In this document: in pieces, positions 1 to 8,618 of the stretch
Position numbering within the stretch: position 1 is the stretch's first letter
Layout of the letters: every line of letters begins with the position of its first letter
NCBI GenBank assembly: GCA_031277855.1
Contig: JAITLO010000034.1
Location: forward strand, 62,001 to 126,000
DNA length: 64,000 bases
Source: Acidovorax sp.
GTDB lineage: Bacteria > Pseudomonadota > Gammaproteobacteria > Burkholderiales > Burkholderiaceae_C
Direction: 5' to 3'
The notes under the pieces: model-generated
Told to the model about the DNA's origin: nothing
What the model saw: only the letters and a program-made list of their open reading frames with translations
Databases searched by the model: none
Made by a program: the position numbers and the translations under genes

Positions 1-1132
1 CATTGTGTACAAGCGCCGCCCGGATTACTGGGCCGCCTATTTGCCGGTGCGCCGCGGCATGTTTAATTTCGACCGTGTGACTTACCAGTACTTTCGAGAC
101 CGCCTGGGTGAAGAAGAAGCCTTGAAGGTGGGGGAGTTGGATGCGCTGGAAGAATTTGGCATCAGCTCCTGGATGCGCAAATACAAGGGGCGCCGTTTTG
201 ACTCGGGTGAGATCGTCAAGGCCGAGATCGCGCACCACCGCATGACGGGCATGCAAGGGCTGGTGCTGAATCTGCGCCGGCCGCAGTTTGCCGATATGCG
301 GGTGCGCCGCGCCCTGGACCTGGCATTTGACTTTGACTGGCTCAACCAGCGCATCTTCTATCAGCGCCGGCTGCGCACTGCGAGCTATTTCACCAATACC
401 GACGACCTGATGGCGCGGCCCACCATCAGCCCCGAAGAGCAGGCGCTCATCAACAGCCTGCAGCACCGTGATGCCTACCTGGCCGGCACGCACGGCCCTT
501 TCCCTGTCAGCCAGGGCACAGACGCTACGGCCGAAGGCCTGCGCCGCAACCTCAAGGAGGCACAGCGTTTGCTGGCCGAGGCCGGCTGGAGCTTTCGCGA
601 TGGCGCGCTGCGCAATGCCAAGGGCGAGGCTTTTGTGATCCGCATGGACCTGGCCGATCGCTCATCCGAGGTGGTGCTGGCTCCCTATGCCCGCAATCTG
701 CGGCGCCTGGGCATTGCCTTTGAATACCGGTTGGCCGACCCCAGCATCATCCGCAAGCGGCTCAATGAATTCGACTTTGATATGGCGGTCGGCATGCTGG
801 GGGGCTCATCGAGCCCCGGCAACGAGCTGTATGACGATTTTGGCTCCAAGGCCGCCGATGAAGTCGGCAGCCAGAATTTGCCAGGCATCAAAGACCCCGT
901 GGTGGACGAGCTGGTGGACCGCATTGTGGCCAGCCCCGACCGGCAGGCCATTGGGGCTGCGACCAAGGCCTTGGACCGCTATCTGCTCTACCAGCACTAT
1001 GTGGTGCCCATGTACTACGGCACACAGTTTTTCATGGCACACAAAAGCCATTTGCGTCACCCGGCTGAGTTGCCATCCCGCTTGCTGGCGGGCTCCTGGC
1101 TGCTCACCATGTGGTGGATGGAGCCCCACTGA
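1..1132 (+). CDS. yejA: Oligopeptide ABC transporter substrate-binding protein, YejA-like (5' end outside window)
   Basis: The reading frame is open from the first bases of the window, so only the C-terminal ~376 residues are present and the signal peptide and start are missing. The text resembles solute-binding family 5 (SBP_bac_5) proteins of the YejA type: it has the late-lobe features of peptide receptors, such as the stretch with LRRPQFADMRVRRALDLAFDF (about residues 85-110 of the visible part) in which newly loaded ligands lie between lobes. It would be periplasmic and deliver peptides to YejB/YejE. The stop TGA is 2 bases before the yejB start, so translation is probably coupled. Function follows from family and from the complete permease/ATPase set downstream. 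Confident on family, less on exact peptide specificity. Confidence 0.9.
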   Translation, partial: IVYKRRPDYWAAYLPVRRGMFNFDRVTYQYFRDRLGEEEALKVGELDALEEFGISSWMRKYKGRRFDSGEIVKAEIAHHRMTGMQGLVLNLRRPQFADMRVRRALDLAFDFDWLNQRIFYQRRLRTASYFTNTDDLMARPTISPEEQALINSLQHRDAYLAGTHGPFPVSQGTDATAEGLRRNLKEAQRLLAEAGWSFRDGALRNAKGEAFVIRMDLADRSSEVVLAPYARNLRRLGIAFEYRLADPSIIRKRLNEFDFDMAVGMLGGSSSPGNELYDDFGSKAADEVGSQNLPGIKDPVVDELVDRIVASPDRQAIGAATKALDRYLLYQHYVVPMYYGTQFFMAHKSHLRHPAELPSRLLAGSWLLTMWWMEPH

Positions 1133-1134
1133 CC

Positions 1135-2148
1135 ATGCTGTCCTATTTGCTCAAACGCTTTGCACTCATGCTGCCCACCGTGCTGGGGGTGCTGGTGCTC
1201 AATTTCGCGGTGATCCAGTTTGTGCCCGGTGGGCCGGTGGAACAGTTGATGGCACAGATGAGCAATCGGGAGGCGCAAATGGGCAGCAAGGGCCCACGGC
1301 GTGCATTGGAGCCCCAGCAGATAGAGGAAATCAAAAAACTCTACGGCTTTGACAAGCCCGCGCACGAGCGCTTTTTCCAGATGCTGGGCCAGTTTGCACG
1401 CTTTGATCTGGGCAAGAGTTTTTTCCAGAACAAGGATGTCTGGCAGCTGATCAAGGACAAGCTGCCCGTGTCGATCAGCCTGGGGCTGTGGACGTTTTTC
1501 ATCAGCTATCTGGTTGCAGTGCCTCTGGGTGTGGCCAAGGCGGTGCGTGCGGGCTCGCGTTTTGATTTGCTGACCACGCTGCTGATTTTGGTGGGCTACG
1601 CCATTCCGGGCTTTGTGCTGGGCGTGGCCCTGCTGGTGATTTTTGGCGGCCAGCTGCAATGGTTTCCGCTACGGGGCCTGACCTCGGCCAACTGGGATGA
1701 GCTCACGCTGATGGGCAAGGCGGTGGACTACCTCTGGCATATCGCGCTGCCGGTGACGGCCATGGTGGCCGGCAGCTTTGCCGTCACCGCCATGCTGACC
1801 AAGAACGCGTTTCTGGAAGAGATCCGCAAGCAGTATGTGTTGACGGCGCGGGCCAAGGGCCTGTCCGAGCGCCAGGTCCTCTACAAGCATGTGTTCCGCA
1901 ATGCGCTGATTCCCATCATCACCGGCTTTCCCGCCGCCTTTATCGGTGCGTTCTTTGCCGGCTCGCTGTTGATCGAAACCCTGTTCTCGCTCGACGGCCT
2001 GGGCCTGCTCAGCTACGAGAGCGTGCTGCGCCGTGACTACCCGGTGGTGTTGGGCTCGCTGTTCTTGTTCACCCTCATTGGCTTGGTGACCAAGCTGGTC
2101 AGCGACCTGTGCTATGTGTGGGTGGACCCGCGGGTGAAGCTGGATTGA
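1135..2148 (+). CDS. yejB: Oligopeptide ABC transporter permease YejB
   Basis: 337-residue inner-membrane permease (BPD_transp_1). I chose ATG 1135 (MLSYLLKRFALML) because this is the usual start of DppB/YejB permeases; an upstream in-frame GTG at 1111 would overlap the preceding gene. Visible features are an N-terminal membrane helix, a periplasmic loop (about residues 35-120), several hydrophobic segments and the cytoplasmic EAA-type loop (LTARAKGLSERQVLYKHVFRN region, about residues 235-255) that contacts the ATPase. It follows yejA by 2 bases. Unusually, its partner yejE does not follow directly but begins 835 bases later, beyond a repeat and an antisense gene. Confidence 0.93.
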   Translation: MLSYLLKRFALMLPTVLGVLVLNFAVIQFVPGGPVEQLMAQMSNREAQMGSKGPRRALEPQQIEEIKKLYGFDKPAHERFFQMLGQFARFDLGKSFFQNKDVWQLIKDKLPVSISLGLWTFFISYLVAVPLGVAKAVRAGSRFDLLTTLLILVGYAIPGFVLGVALLVIFGGQLQWFPLRGLTSANWDELTLMGKAVDYLWHIALPVTAMVAGSFAVTAMLTKNAFLEEIRKQYVLTARAKGLSERQVLYKHVFRNALIPIITGFPAAFIGAFFAGSLLIETLFSLDGLGLLSYESVLRRDYPVVLGSLFLFTLIGLVTKLVSDLCYVWVDPRVKLD

Positions 2149-2156
2149 TGGCACGG

Positions 2157-2341
2157 CACCCCCCTGAGGCGCTGCGCGCCTTCCCCCCGCTCTTCGCGAG
2201 CTGCGCTCGCGGGCAGGGGGACGACAGCCTCGCTGCGGGGCGGCCCTTGCTCGCTGTCCCTGCCCTGGGGGCGCGCCAGTTTTCCGCGTCCTGCCCCGGT
2301 ATGACCCCTTCCCCCACCGGGGGAAGGTGGGGATGGGGGCT
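2157..2341 (+). repeat. Composite intergenic repeat, copy 1 (modules A and B)
   Basis: Starting 9 bases after the yejB stop, module A (about 2157-2270) opens with CCCCCCTGAG, contains a C-rich arm and a G-rich arm flanking CGCGAG/CTCGCG, and ends in CTGCGGGGCGGCCCTTGC. Module B (about 2294-2341) starts with CCCGGTATGACC and is a C-rich/G-rich inverted repeat. Related copies lie at 8428-8616, 39856-39965, 59510-59617 and 60625-60737. Each has the orientation of the gene whose stop it follows. Non-coding as far as I can see. Confidence 0.75.
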
Positions 2342-2390
2342 TGTGGGAGCGGGAGAGCGACTGTTCGAGCAGATGCTGCGCTGGCTGCGC

Positions 2391-2846
2391 TCAAGCCCTG
2401 CGCCGCTGGCGCAAGCGCAGGGCCAGCACGGCGATCAGGCCCAGGTTGACCAGCAGCACCAGGCCGGCCTGCCAGCTGGGGCTGTGCAGCAGATGCATCA
2501 GCTCCAGCGGCAGATACAGGCCGCAGGAGAGCACGCCCAGCCATTCGCCCCAGGCCTTGTCCTGCCACAGCCCCCAGGCCTCCAGCCAGCGGGCTGCCGT
2601 GTAGGCGCTGCCCACCAGTTCCAGCGTACGTACCGGCGTGGCATTGATGCGGTCTACCGCTTGCAGCACCCAGGCCGCCACACCATGGTGGGGCGACAGG
2701 CCCAAATGGTCCATCCACTCCACGGCCAGATGGTGCAGGTCGTGGTGCAGCAGGCTGAGCAGACCCAGCATGGCGCAGATGGCCAGCAGCCCCTTGAGGG
2801 CCTCGAAAACGGCCACGCTGCGCACGGCGCGGCGCAATGCGGGCAT
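2391..2846 (-). CDS. DUF2127 family small membrane protein
   Basis: About 151 residues from ATG 2846 (MPALRRAVRSVAVFEALKGL); a GTG some 10 codons upstream and a longer 193-residue frame are alternatives. The order of features matches DUF2127 proteins: an N-terminal FEALKGLLA helix, an HHD/LHHLA segment, a central LELVGSAYTAARWLEAWGLW helix, then GEWLGVLSCGLYLPLELMHLL and a last hydrophobic helix. Four membrane segments are likely. The function of the family is unknown. It is encoded antisense between yejB and yejE, so it is either a late insertion into the operon or evidence that yejE has its own promoter. Confidence 0.75.
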   Translation of the reverse strand: MPALRRAVRSVAVFEALKGLLAICAMLGLLSLLHHDLHHLAVEWMDHLGLSPHHGVAAWVLQAVDRINATPVRTLELVGSAYTAARWLEAWGLWQDKAWGEWLGVLSCGLYLPLELMHLLHSPSWQAGLVLLVNLGLIAVLALRLRQRRRA

Positions 2847-2983
2847 GGGCGGGGCTGTGGGCGATATGGTGGACACGTGATGCAGTGGCGCGGAGGGCTG
2901 GTGGTGAATGGCTGCAGTATGCCGCCTGCTTTTGCCGGGGTGCAAGGCGGGTGGGGCCAGCCGCGACAACAAGGAGAGAAGGT

Positions 2984-4045
2984 ATGAAGGTGGAGGCAGG
3001 GCGTTCGCCCGCGGCCCGCGCCTGGGCGCGCTTTAGGCGCAATCGCCTGGGCTTTGGCAGCCTGGTGTTACTGGTGGTGTTGGTGGCCTTCAGCCTGTGT
3101 GCCGAATTGGTCAGCAATGACAGGCCGCTGGTGGCGCGCTATGACGGCCAGACCTATTGGCCGCTGTGGAATGACTACCCTGAAAAACAATTCGGCGGCG
3201 ACTTTGACACCCCCACCGATTACCTGGACCCCTTTGTGCAGGCCCAGCTGTCCAAGCCGGGCAACTGGGCCGTGTTTCCGCCCAATCGCTATGGTGCGCA
3301 AACCCTGAATTACTTTGCCCAGACGCCCAACCCCGCACCACCGTCGACGGCCAACTGGCTGGGCACGGACGACCGTGGCCGCGACATGCTGGCCCAGCTG
3401 CTGTATGGCTTTCGCGTCAGCGTGCTGTTTGCGCTGGCGCTGACGGTGACCGGCGTGGCACTGGGCGTGGTCAGCGGTGCCATACAGGGCTTTTTTGGTG
3501 GCAAGACCGATTTGGCGCTGCAGCGCTTTATCGAGATCTGGAGCGCCATGCCCGAGCTGTATCTGCTCATCATCTTCAGCGCCGTGTTTGCCCCCAGCGT
3601 GGGCCTGTTGATTGTGCTGCTCAGCCTGTTTGGCTGGATGGGCCTGTCCGACTATGTGCGCGCCGAGTTTTTGCGCAACCGCCAGCTCGACTATGTGAAG
3701 GCCGCGCGCGCCCTGGGCGTGCCCAATGGACAAATCATCTGGCGCCACATCCTGCCCAATAGCATGACGCCGGTGGTGACCTTTCTGCCATTTCGCATGA
3801 GCGCCGCCGTGCTGGCGTTGACCTCGCTGGATTTTTTGGGCCTGGGCGTTCCGCCGGGCACGCCCAGCCTGGGTGAGCTGCTCAGCCAGGGCAAGAACAA
3901 TATCGATGCCTGGTGGATTTCGCTGTCCACCTTTGGCGTGCTGGTGGTCACCCTGCTGCTGCTGACCTTTATGGGCGATGCGCTGCGCGACGCACTGGAC
4001 CCGCGCAAGGCCATGGACACGCCGGCCAGCAAGGAGGGCGCATGA
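2984..4045 (+). CDS. yejE: Oligopeptide ABC transporter permease YejE
   Basis: 353-residue second permease of the importer. Start ATG 2984 is preceded by AAGGAG (2971-2976) and gives MKVEAGRSPAARAWARFRRNRLG, typical of DppC/YejE proteins, whose basic N-terminus precedes the first helix. A long periplasmic loop (about residues 45-125, NDRPLVARYDG to STANWLGTDDRGRDM) is a YejE hallmark. The EAA-type loop is near residues 225-255 (DYVKAARALGVPNGQIIWRHILPN). Its stop overlaps the yejF start (ATGA), so these two are translationally coupled. Forms a heterodimer with YejB by family analogy. Confidence 0.93.
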   Translation: MKVEAGRSPAARAWARFRRNRLGFGSLVLLVVLVAFSLCAELVSNDRPLVARYDGQTYWPLWNDYPEKQFGGDFDTPTDYLDPFVQAQLSKPGNWAVFPPNRYGAQTLNYFAQTPNPAPPSTANWLGTDDRGRDMLAQLLYGFRVSVLFALALTVTGVALGVVSGAIQGFFGGKTDLALQRFIEIWSAMPELYLLIIFSAVFAPSVGLLIVLLSLFGWMGLSDYVRAEFLRNRQLDYVKAARALGVPNGQIIWRHILPNSMTPVVTFLPFRMSAAVLALTSLDFLGLGVPPGTPSLGELLSQGKNNIDAWWISLSTFGVLVVTLLLLTFMGDALRDALDPRKAMDTPASKEGA

Positions 4046-5685
4046 GCGATATGTTGAACCAGGCCGTGCCCACCGCTGCCGCGCCCTTGCTGGCCGTGCG
4101 CGATCTGCGCGTGGCCTTTGGCGGCAAAGAGGTGGTGCATGGCGTCAGCTTTGACCTGCATGCCGGTGAGAAACTGGCCCTGGTGGGGGAATCCGGCTCG
4201 GGCAAGACGGTGACGGCGCTCAGCCTGCTGCGCCTGGTGGGTGAGGCCAAAATCAGCGGCCAGGCCTTGCTGGATGGGTGTGACCTGCTCACCTTGCCGG
4301 AGCGGCAGATGCGCGCCGTGCGCGGCGACGATATCGCCATGATTTTTCAGGAGCCGATGACGGCGCTGAACCCGCTGATGAGCGTGGGTGCCCAGGTGGC
4401 CGAGGTGCTGCAGCTCAAGCAGGCGTTGAGCAAAATGCAGGCCTGGGCCCAGGCCGTGGAGCTGCTGGCCGCCACCGGCATTCCCGAGCCGGCGCGGCGG
4501 GCCCAAGCCTATCCCCACCAGCTCAGCGGCGGTCAGCGCCAGCGCGCCATGATTGCCATGGCCCTGGCCTCGCAGCCGCGCGTGCTGCTGGCCGACGAGC
4601 CCACCACCGCCCTGGATGTGACGCTGCGCGTGCAGATACTGGAGCTGTTGGGCAAGCTGCAGCGCCAGACCGGCATGGCCATGGTGCTGATCACCCACGA
4701 CCTGCACCTGGTGCGCCGCTTTGCCGACCGCGCCGTGGTCATGGAGCATGGCCATCTGGTGGAGCAGGGCGCGGTGGCCGAGCTGTTTGCGGCGCCCGCA
4801 CATCCCTATACCCGCAAGCTGCTGTCCAGCCAGCCCCGGCGTGAGGTGGATGAAGGCGCGGATGCTGGAGCCACTCCCCAGGCTCCGGCGCTGCACACAC
4901 AAGACCTGCGCGTGGCCTATGCCACACCGCTGCCTGGCATCCAAGGCTGGTTTCGGCGCGGCGAATTCGTGGCCGTGCAGGGCGCCAGCCTGGCGCTGCA
5001 GCCAGGCCAGACCTTGGGTGTGGTGGGTGAGTCCGGCTCGGGCAAGTCCACGCTGGCCCAGGCGGTACTGGGGCTGTTGCCATTCCAGGGTGCGCTGGAT
5101 GTGACGGGCCAGCAATGGCTGCAGCCGGCCACGCGCAACAGCGCCCACAACCAGGCACTGCGCCGCCAGGTGCAGGTGGTGTTTCAGGATCCTTTTTCCT
5201 CGCTGTCGCCACGCATGACGGTGGGCGAGATCGTGGGCGAGGGCCTGCGCGTGCATGCGCCCGCGCTCAAGCCAGAGCAGGTACGCCAGCAGGTGCTGGC
5301 CATGCTGGCCGAAGTCGGCATGGGCGAGGCGCAGTTCCCCGGCCTGCTGGAGCGCTACCCGCATGAATTCTCCGGTGGCCAGCGCCAGCGCATTGCCGTG
5401 GCCCGGGCCCTGGTGCTGGAGCCGCAGCTGCTGGTGCTGGACGAACCCACCAGCGCCCTGGATGTGACCATACAGCAGCAGGTGCTGGCTCTGCTGCAAC
5501 GCCTGCAGCGCGAGCGCGGCCTGGCCTATTTGCTTATCACCCACGATATGGACGTGATCCGCGCCATGGCCCATCAGGTGCTGGTGCTCAAGGACGGTGC
5601 CATCGTGGAGCAGGGGCCGGCGCTGCAGCTGCTGACCAGCCCACAACACCCCTATACGCAGAAGCTGGTGGCGGCTACGCAGTAG
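4042..5685 (+). CDS. yejF: Oligopeptide ABC transporter ATP-binding protein YejF (two fused ABC domains)
   Basis: 547-residue cytoplasmic ATPase with two complete nucleotide-binding domains, as in YejF. Domain 1: Walker A GESGSGKT at residues 49-56, signature LSGGQRQR, Walker B VLLADEP. Domain 2: Walker A GESGSGKS, signature FSGGQRQR, Walker B LLVLDEP. Both have a downstream HPYTxK peptide-importer C-terminal stretch. Start ATG 4042 overlaps the yejE stop by 4 bases. With YejABE it forms a periplasmic-peptide importer; in Enterobacteria YejABEF imports microcin C and antimicrobial peptides, but that role is not shown here. Confidence 0.94.
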   Translation: MSDMLNQAVPTAAAPLLAVRDLRVAFGGKEVVHGVSFDLHAGEKLALVGESGSGKTVTALSLLRLVGEAKISGQALLDGCDLLTLPERQMRAVRGDDIAMIFQEPMTALNPLMSVGAQVAEVLQLKQALSKMQAWAQAVELLAATGIPEPARRAQAYPHQLSGGQRQRAMIAMALASQPRVLLADEPTTALDVTLRVQILELLGKLQRQTGMAMVLITHDLHLVRRFADRAVVMEHGHLVEQGAVAELFAAPAHPYTRKLLSSQPRREVDEGADAGATPQAPALHTQDLRVAYATPLPGIQGWFRRGEFVAVQGASLALQPGQTLGVVGESGSGKSTLAQAVLGLLPFQGALDVTGQQWLQPATRNSAHNQALRRQVQVVFQDPFSSLSPRMTVGEIVGEGLRVHAPALKPEQVRQQVLAMLAEVGMGEAQFPGLLERYPHEFSGGQRQRIAVARALVLEPQLLVLDEPTSALDVTIQQQVLALLQRLQRERGLAYLLITHDMDVIRAMAHQVLVLKDGAIVEQGPALQLLTSPQHPYTQKLVAATQ

Positions 5686-5992
5686 GGGTACGGCCCCCGT
5701 CTTGCGCCCAGGAGCACCGCATCAGCCAAGCACTGCACTGCAAGCCCTCCCCTTTCGGGGGAGGGTTGGGAGGGGGCCCGCGGCCGAGGCGACGCCAACG
5801 GCATGTGATGCTGCACACGCTGCAGCCCCCATCCCTACCTTCCCCCAGCGGGGGAAGGGGTCATACCAGCCCGTGCTTGAGCTGAGCGCGGGGAATGAAC
5901 TGTGTTTTGATAGCTGCCTATGCGCAGGTGGAAAGCGTTTGAGGCGGTTTTGACGCCAAATTTTCCGCTGCGCAGGCCGCAGGCATTGCCCT
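5686..5992. other. Repeat-rich convergent intergenic region
   Basis: 307 bases between the convergent yejF and pbpC stops with no credible gene. It holds two module-B-like C/G-rich inverted repeats (about 5742-5780 and, in the other orientation, 5820-5872; the latter is similar to 2294-2341) and a segment opening TTTTGATAGC (5908-5917) that resembles the reverse complement of 25011-25067. GC-rich hairpins at both ends could act as terminators for the two converging genes, but none has a convincing T run. Confidence 0.55.
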
Positions 5993-8419
5993 TTACGGGC
6001 CGATGTCCACCACGATCTCGCGCACCGCTGCCCGCCCCGTCTCATCCACGGCGCGCAGCACATGGCGTTGGCCGGATTCGGCCATGGGTGGCAGCCAGGC
6101 CAGGCCTTCACCGGGGGCGGTGCGGCCTATCAGTGCGTCGCCCGCAAACCAGTAAATGCTGTGGGTGTCGGCCCCGGCTTCGGCGCGCAGTACCAGGGGC
6201 TGGGGCTGGCGGCTGCGCAATGTGTGGCGCACGCCGCGCAGCGGTGAGGTGATGCGCGGGCCTGCATCATCTGCAGCCTGTTCTCCCGCTGCATGTTCTC
6301 CCGCCGCATCCGTGCTGCAATCGGGTGCTTGCAGGCTGGTGCGCGGCAGGCCGCTTTGGCGGAACAGGCGCTGCATATCGCTGCTCCACTGCTCCACCAC
6401 CTGCTGGCGCGCATGGGGGCCAGGGCCGCACAGCAGCTCGCCGGTTTCCGCATGCACCCAAACGCTGCGGTGCAGCGCATTGGTGGTGATGGGGGACTTG
6501 CCGGCGATAAACCAGGTCTTGGTGCGCACGGGGCACAGGGCATCGGGCAATTCGCCGGTGGCCGCGCAGACTTCGATTTCGCGAAGGTCGGCAGGCTGGG
6601 GACGGGGCATGGCGCCCGGGTCCAGGCGCTGGGCACGCAGCGCATCGACCATGTGCAAAAACAGCGGCGCCGCCGCGTCCACGCCCACCAGGGCCTGGTT
6701 GCTGCTGCCGTCGAAATTGCCCATCCAGACCACCAGCACATGGCGGCCAAAAACGCCGGCCGTCCAGGCATCGCGAAAGCCCCAGGAGGTGCCGGTCTTC
6801 CAGGCAATCGCCGGCCTTGCTGGCAGGCCGGTGTCGGGGCGGGGCGCATGGCGCAGCATGTCCAGGGTGATGAAGGCGGCCTCGGGGCTGAGCAGCTGCA
6901 AGGGCTGGGCCGGTGGCGAGGGCGGCGCCTGCTCCCTCTGCTGCACATAGCGCAGCGGCTGGCGTATGCCGCCGTTGGCCAATGTGGCGTATAGCCCGGC
7001 CAGCTCCTCGGGGGTGACCTCGCCGCCGCCCAGCACTAGGGCCAGGCCGTAATGGGCCTGGCTTTTGAGCTTTTGCACGCCGGCCAGGCGGAGAAAGTCA
7101 TGCAGCCCGGGCTGGCCCAGCCGCGCAGCCACGGCTACGGCGGGGATATTGCGGCTGCGTATCAGCGCGTCCTGGGCCGAGACCGGGCCGGCAAAGCGCA
7201 GGTCAAAGTTCTCGGGGGCATAGGGGCCGAAATGCGTGGGCGCGTCCTTGAGCATGGTCTTGGCATGCAGCAGGCCCTGGTCCAGCGCCAGGGCATAGAC
7301 AAAGGGCTTGAGCGTGGAGCCCGGTGAGCGCTTGGCCTGGGTGCCGTTGACCTGGCCCGCAATCTCCACGTTGTACCAGTCGGCGGAGCCAATCAGGGCG
7401 CGCACTTCCATGGTGGATGCATCCAGCAGCAGGGCGCTGGCGTTGTGCAGGCCCTTGTCCGCCTGGGTGCGAAGGTACTGGCCCATGATGCGCTCCAGCG
7501 TGGTCTGCATGCGCAGGTCCAGCGTGCTGTGGATCTGCTGGCCATGCTCGCGCGCCAGCAGCATATCGGTGGCGTGGGGGGCCAGAAAGGGCAGGGCGGA
7601 GCGGGCCTGGGCGGGCAGCACCAGCTGGGCATCGGCCGCGTGCAAAAGTGCGTCGGGCGCCCGCTGCTGCCACAGTGCCAGCAGCCGCTGGCGTGCGGCC
7701 TGCAGCTCCGTATTTCCCCCCTTATCGCCCCCTTTATTGCCCCCTTGTTGGCTGCCACGTTCGGCAATGCGCTTGGCCGGGTTTTGCGGAATCACGGCCA
7801 GGCTCAGGGCCTCGGGCAGATTCACGTCGGAGGCGGGCTTGCGGAAATAGATCAGGCTGGCGGCCTGCACGCCTTCGATGTTGCCGCCATAGGGCGCGGT
7901 GTTGAGGTAGGCCTCCAAAATATCGCGCTTGCTGTGGCGGGCTTCCAGCCACAGCGCGGCGGCCAGCTGCTGCAGCTTGCCGCCATAGCTGCGGCTATCT
8001 ATGCCATAAACGCGCCGGGCCAGCTGCATGGTGAGGGTAGAGCCGCCCTGGCGCCGCCCGCCGCTGGCCATATGCCAGGCGCTGCGCAGCAAGGCCGTGG
8101 GGCTGATGCCAAGGTGCCAGAAAAAGCGCCGGTCCTCATACAGCAGCACGGCTTCCACCAAGGTGGGAGAAATTTGATCCAGCGGCACCCAGAGCCGGTA
8201 TTGCTGGTCTGGCGCCAGCGTCAGCCGAAGCAGCTCGCCCCCCCGCGCATACACGGCCCGCGAGCCGCTGATGCCCTCACGCAGCGGCGCATGCGGCCAC
8301 AGCCGCAGGCCTGCTAGCAAGGTCGTGAGCAACAGCAATGCCAGACCCACCTGGGCCAGGTTTTTGCGTGAGATGCGCAAGTGCATGGCGGGCATCGTCA
8401 AGCGCGGCATTGGCGGCAT
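5993..8419 (-). CDS. pbpC: Penicillin-binding protein 1C (PbpC)
   Basis: 808-residue bifunctional peptidoglycan synthase. It has a short cytoplasmic tail, a membrane anchor (about residues 20-42), a glycosyltransferase domain with the catalytic EDRRFFWHLGIS motif and GGSTLTMQLARRV, then a transpeptidase domain with the SxxK serine in SPGSTLKPF, SRN in SRNIPAV and KTGTS before WGFRDAW, and the C-terminal BiPBP_C domain. A short Gly/Lys/Asp/Asn insert (QQGGNKGGDKGGN) sits after the glycosyltransferase. The gene follows the alpha-2-macroglobulin gene on the same strand with a repeat between; pbpC-macroglobulin pairing is a known arrangement. Start could also be one of several ATGs within the next 12 codons. 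Confidence 0.95.
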   Translation of the reverse strand: MPPMPRLTMPAMHLRISRKNLAQVGLALLLLTTLLAGLRLWPHAPLREGISGSRAVYARGGELLRLTLAPDQQYRLWVPLDQISPTLVEAVLLYEDRRFFWHLGISPTALLRSAWHMASGGRRQGGSTLTMQLARRVYGIDSRSYGGKLQQLAAALWLEARHSKRDILEAYLNTAPYGGNIEGVQAASLIYFRKPASDVNLPEALSLAVIPQNPAKRIAERGSQQGGNKGGDKGGNTELQAARQRLLALWQQRAPDALLHAADAQLVLPAQARSALPFLAPHATDMLLAREHGQQIHSTLDLRMQTTLERIMGQYLRTQADKGLHNASALLLDASTMEVRALIGSADWYNVEIAGQVNGTQAKRSPGSTLKPFVYALALDQGLLHAKTMLKDAPTHFGPYAPENFDLRFAGPVSAQDALIRSRNIPAVAVAARLGQPGLHDFLRLAGVQKLKSQAHYGLALVLGGGEVTPEELAGLYATLANGGIRQPLRYVQQREQAPPSPPAQPLQLLSPEAAFITLDMLRHAPRPDTGLPARPAIAWKTGTSWGFRDAWTAGVFGRHVLVVWMGNFDGSSNQALVGVDAAAPLFLHMVDALRAQRLDPGAMPRPQPADLREIEVCAATGELPDALCPVRTKTWFIAGKSPITTNALHRSVWVHAETGELLCGPGPHARQQVVEQWSSDMQRLFRQSGLPRTSLQAPDCSTDAAGEHAAGEQAADDAGPRITSPLRGVRHTLRSRQPQPLVLRAEAGADTHSIYWFAGDALIGRTAPGEGLAWLPPMAESGQRHVLRAVDETGRAAVREIVVDIGP

Positions 8420-8427
8420 TGCGCCGG

Positions 8428-8616
8428 CCCCTCACCTCGGAGGGGCGAGGGAGCCATACCAGGGCCCAGCGCCTGAAGCTGGCGCAGCCCATGCCAGGGC
8501 TGCCTCCTAAGAGGCGCAAGAGGTGCGGCCCAGCCCAGAGACAGCGAGCAAGGGCCGCCCCGCAGCGATGCTGTCGTCCCCTTGGGGGGAAGGCGCCGCA
8601 GGCGACTCAGGGGGGG
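8428..8616 (-). repeat. Composite intergenic repeat, copy 2
   Basis: Read on the minus strand it starts 2 bases after the macroglobulin stop. Module A (8616 down to 8528) opens with CCCCCCTGAGTCGCC and ends with the CTGCGGGGCGGCCCTTGC core; module B (about 8470 to 8428) opens with CCCTGGTATGG and is an inverted repeat of C-rich and G-rich arms. It fills most of the gap to pbpC, so any polycistronic mRNA must carry it. Confidence 0.75.
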
Positions 8617-8618
8617 GC

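Noticed and set aside
3691-5649. A 652-codon minus-strand frame
   Set aside because: Mirror of yejE-yejF, Gln/His/Gly-rich low-quality protein text without domains.
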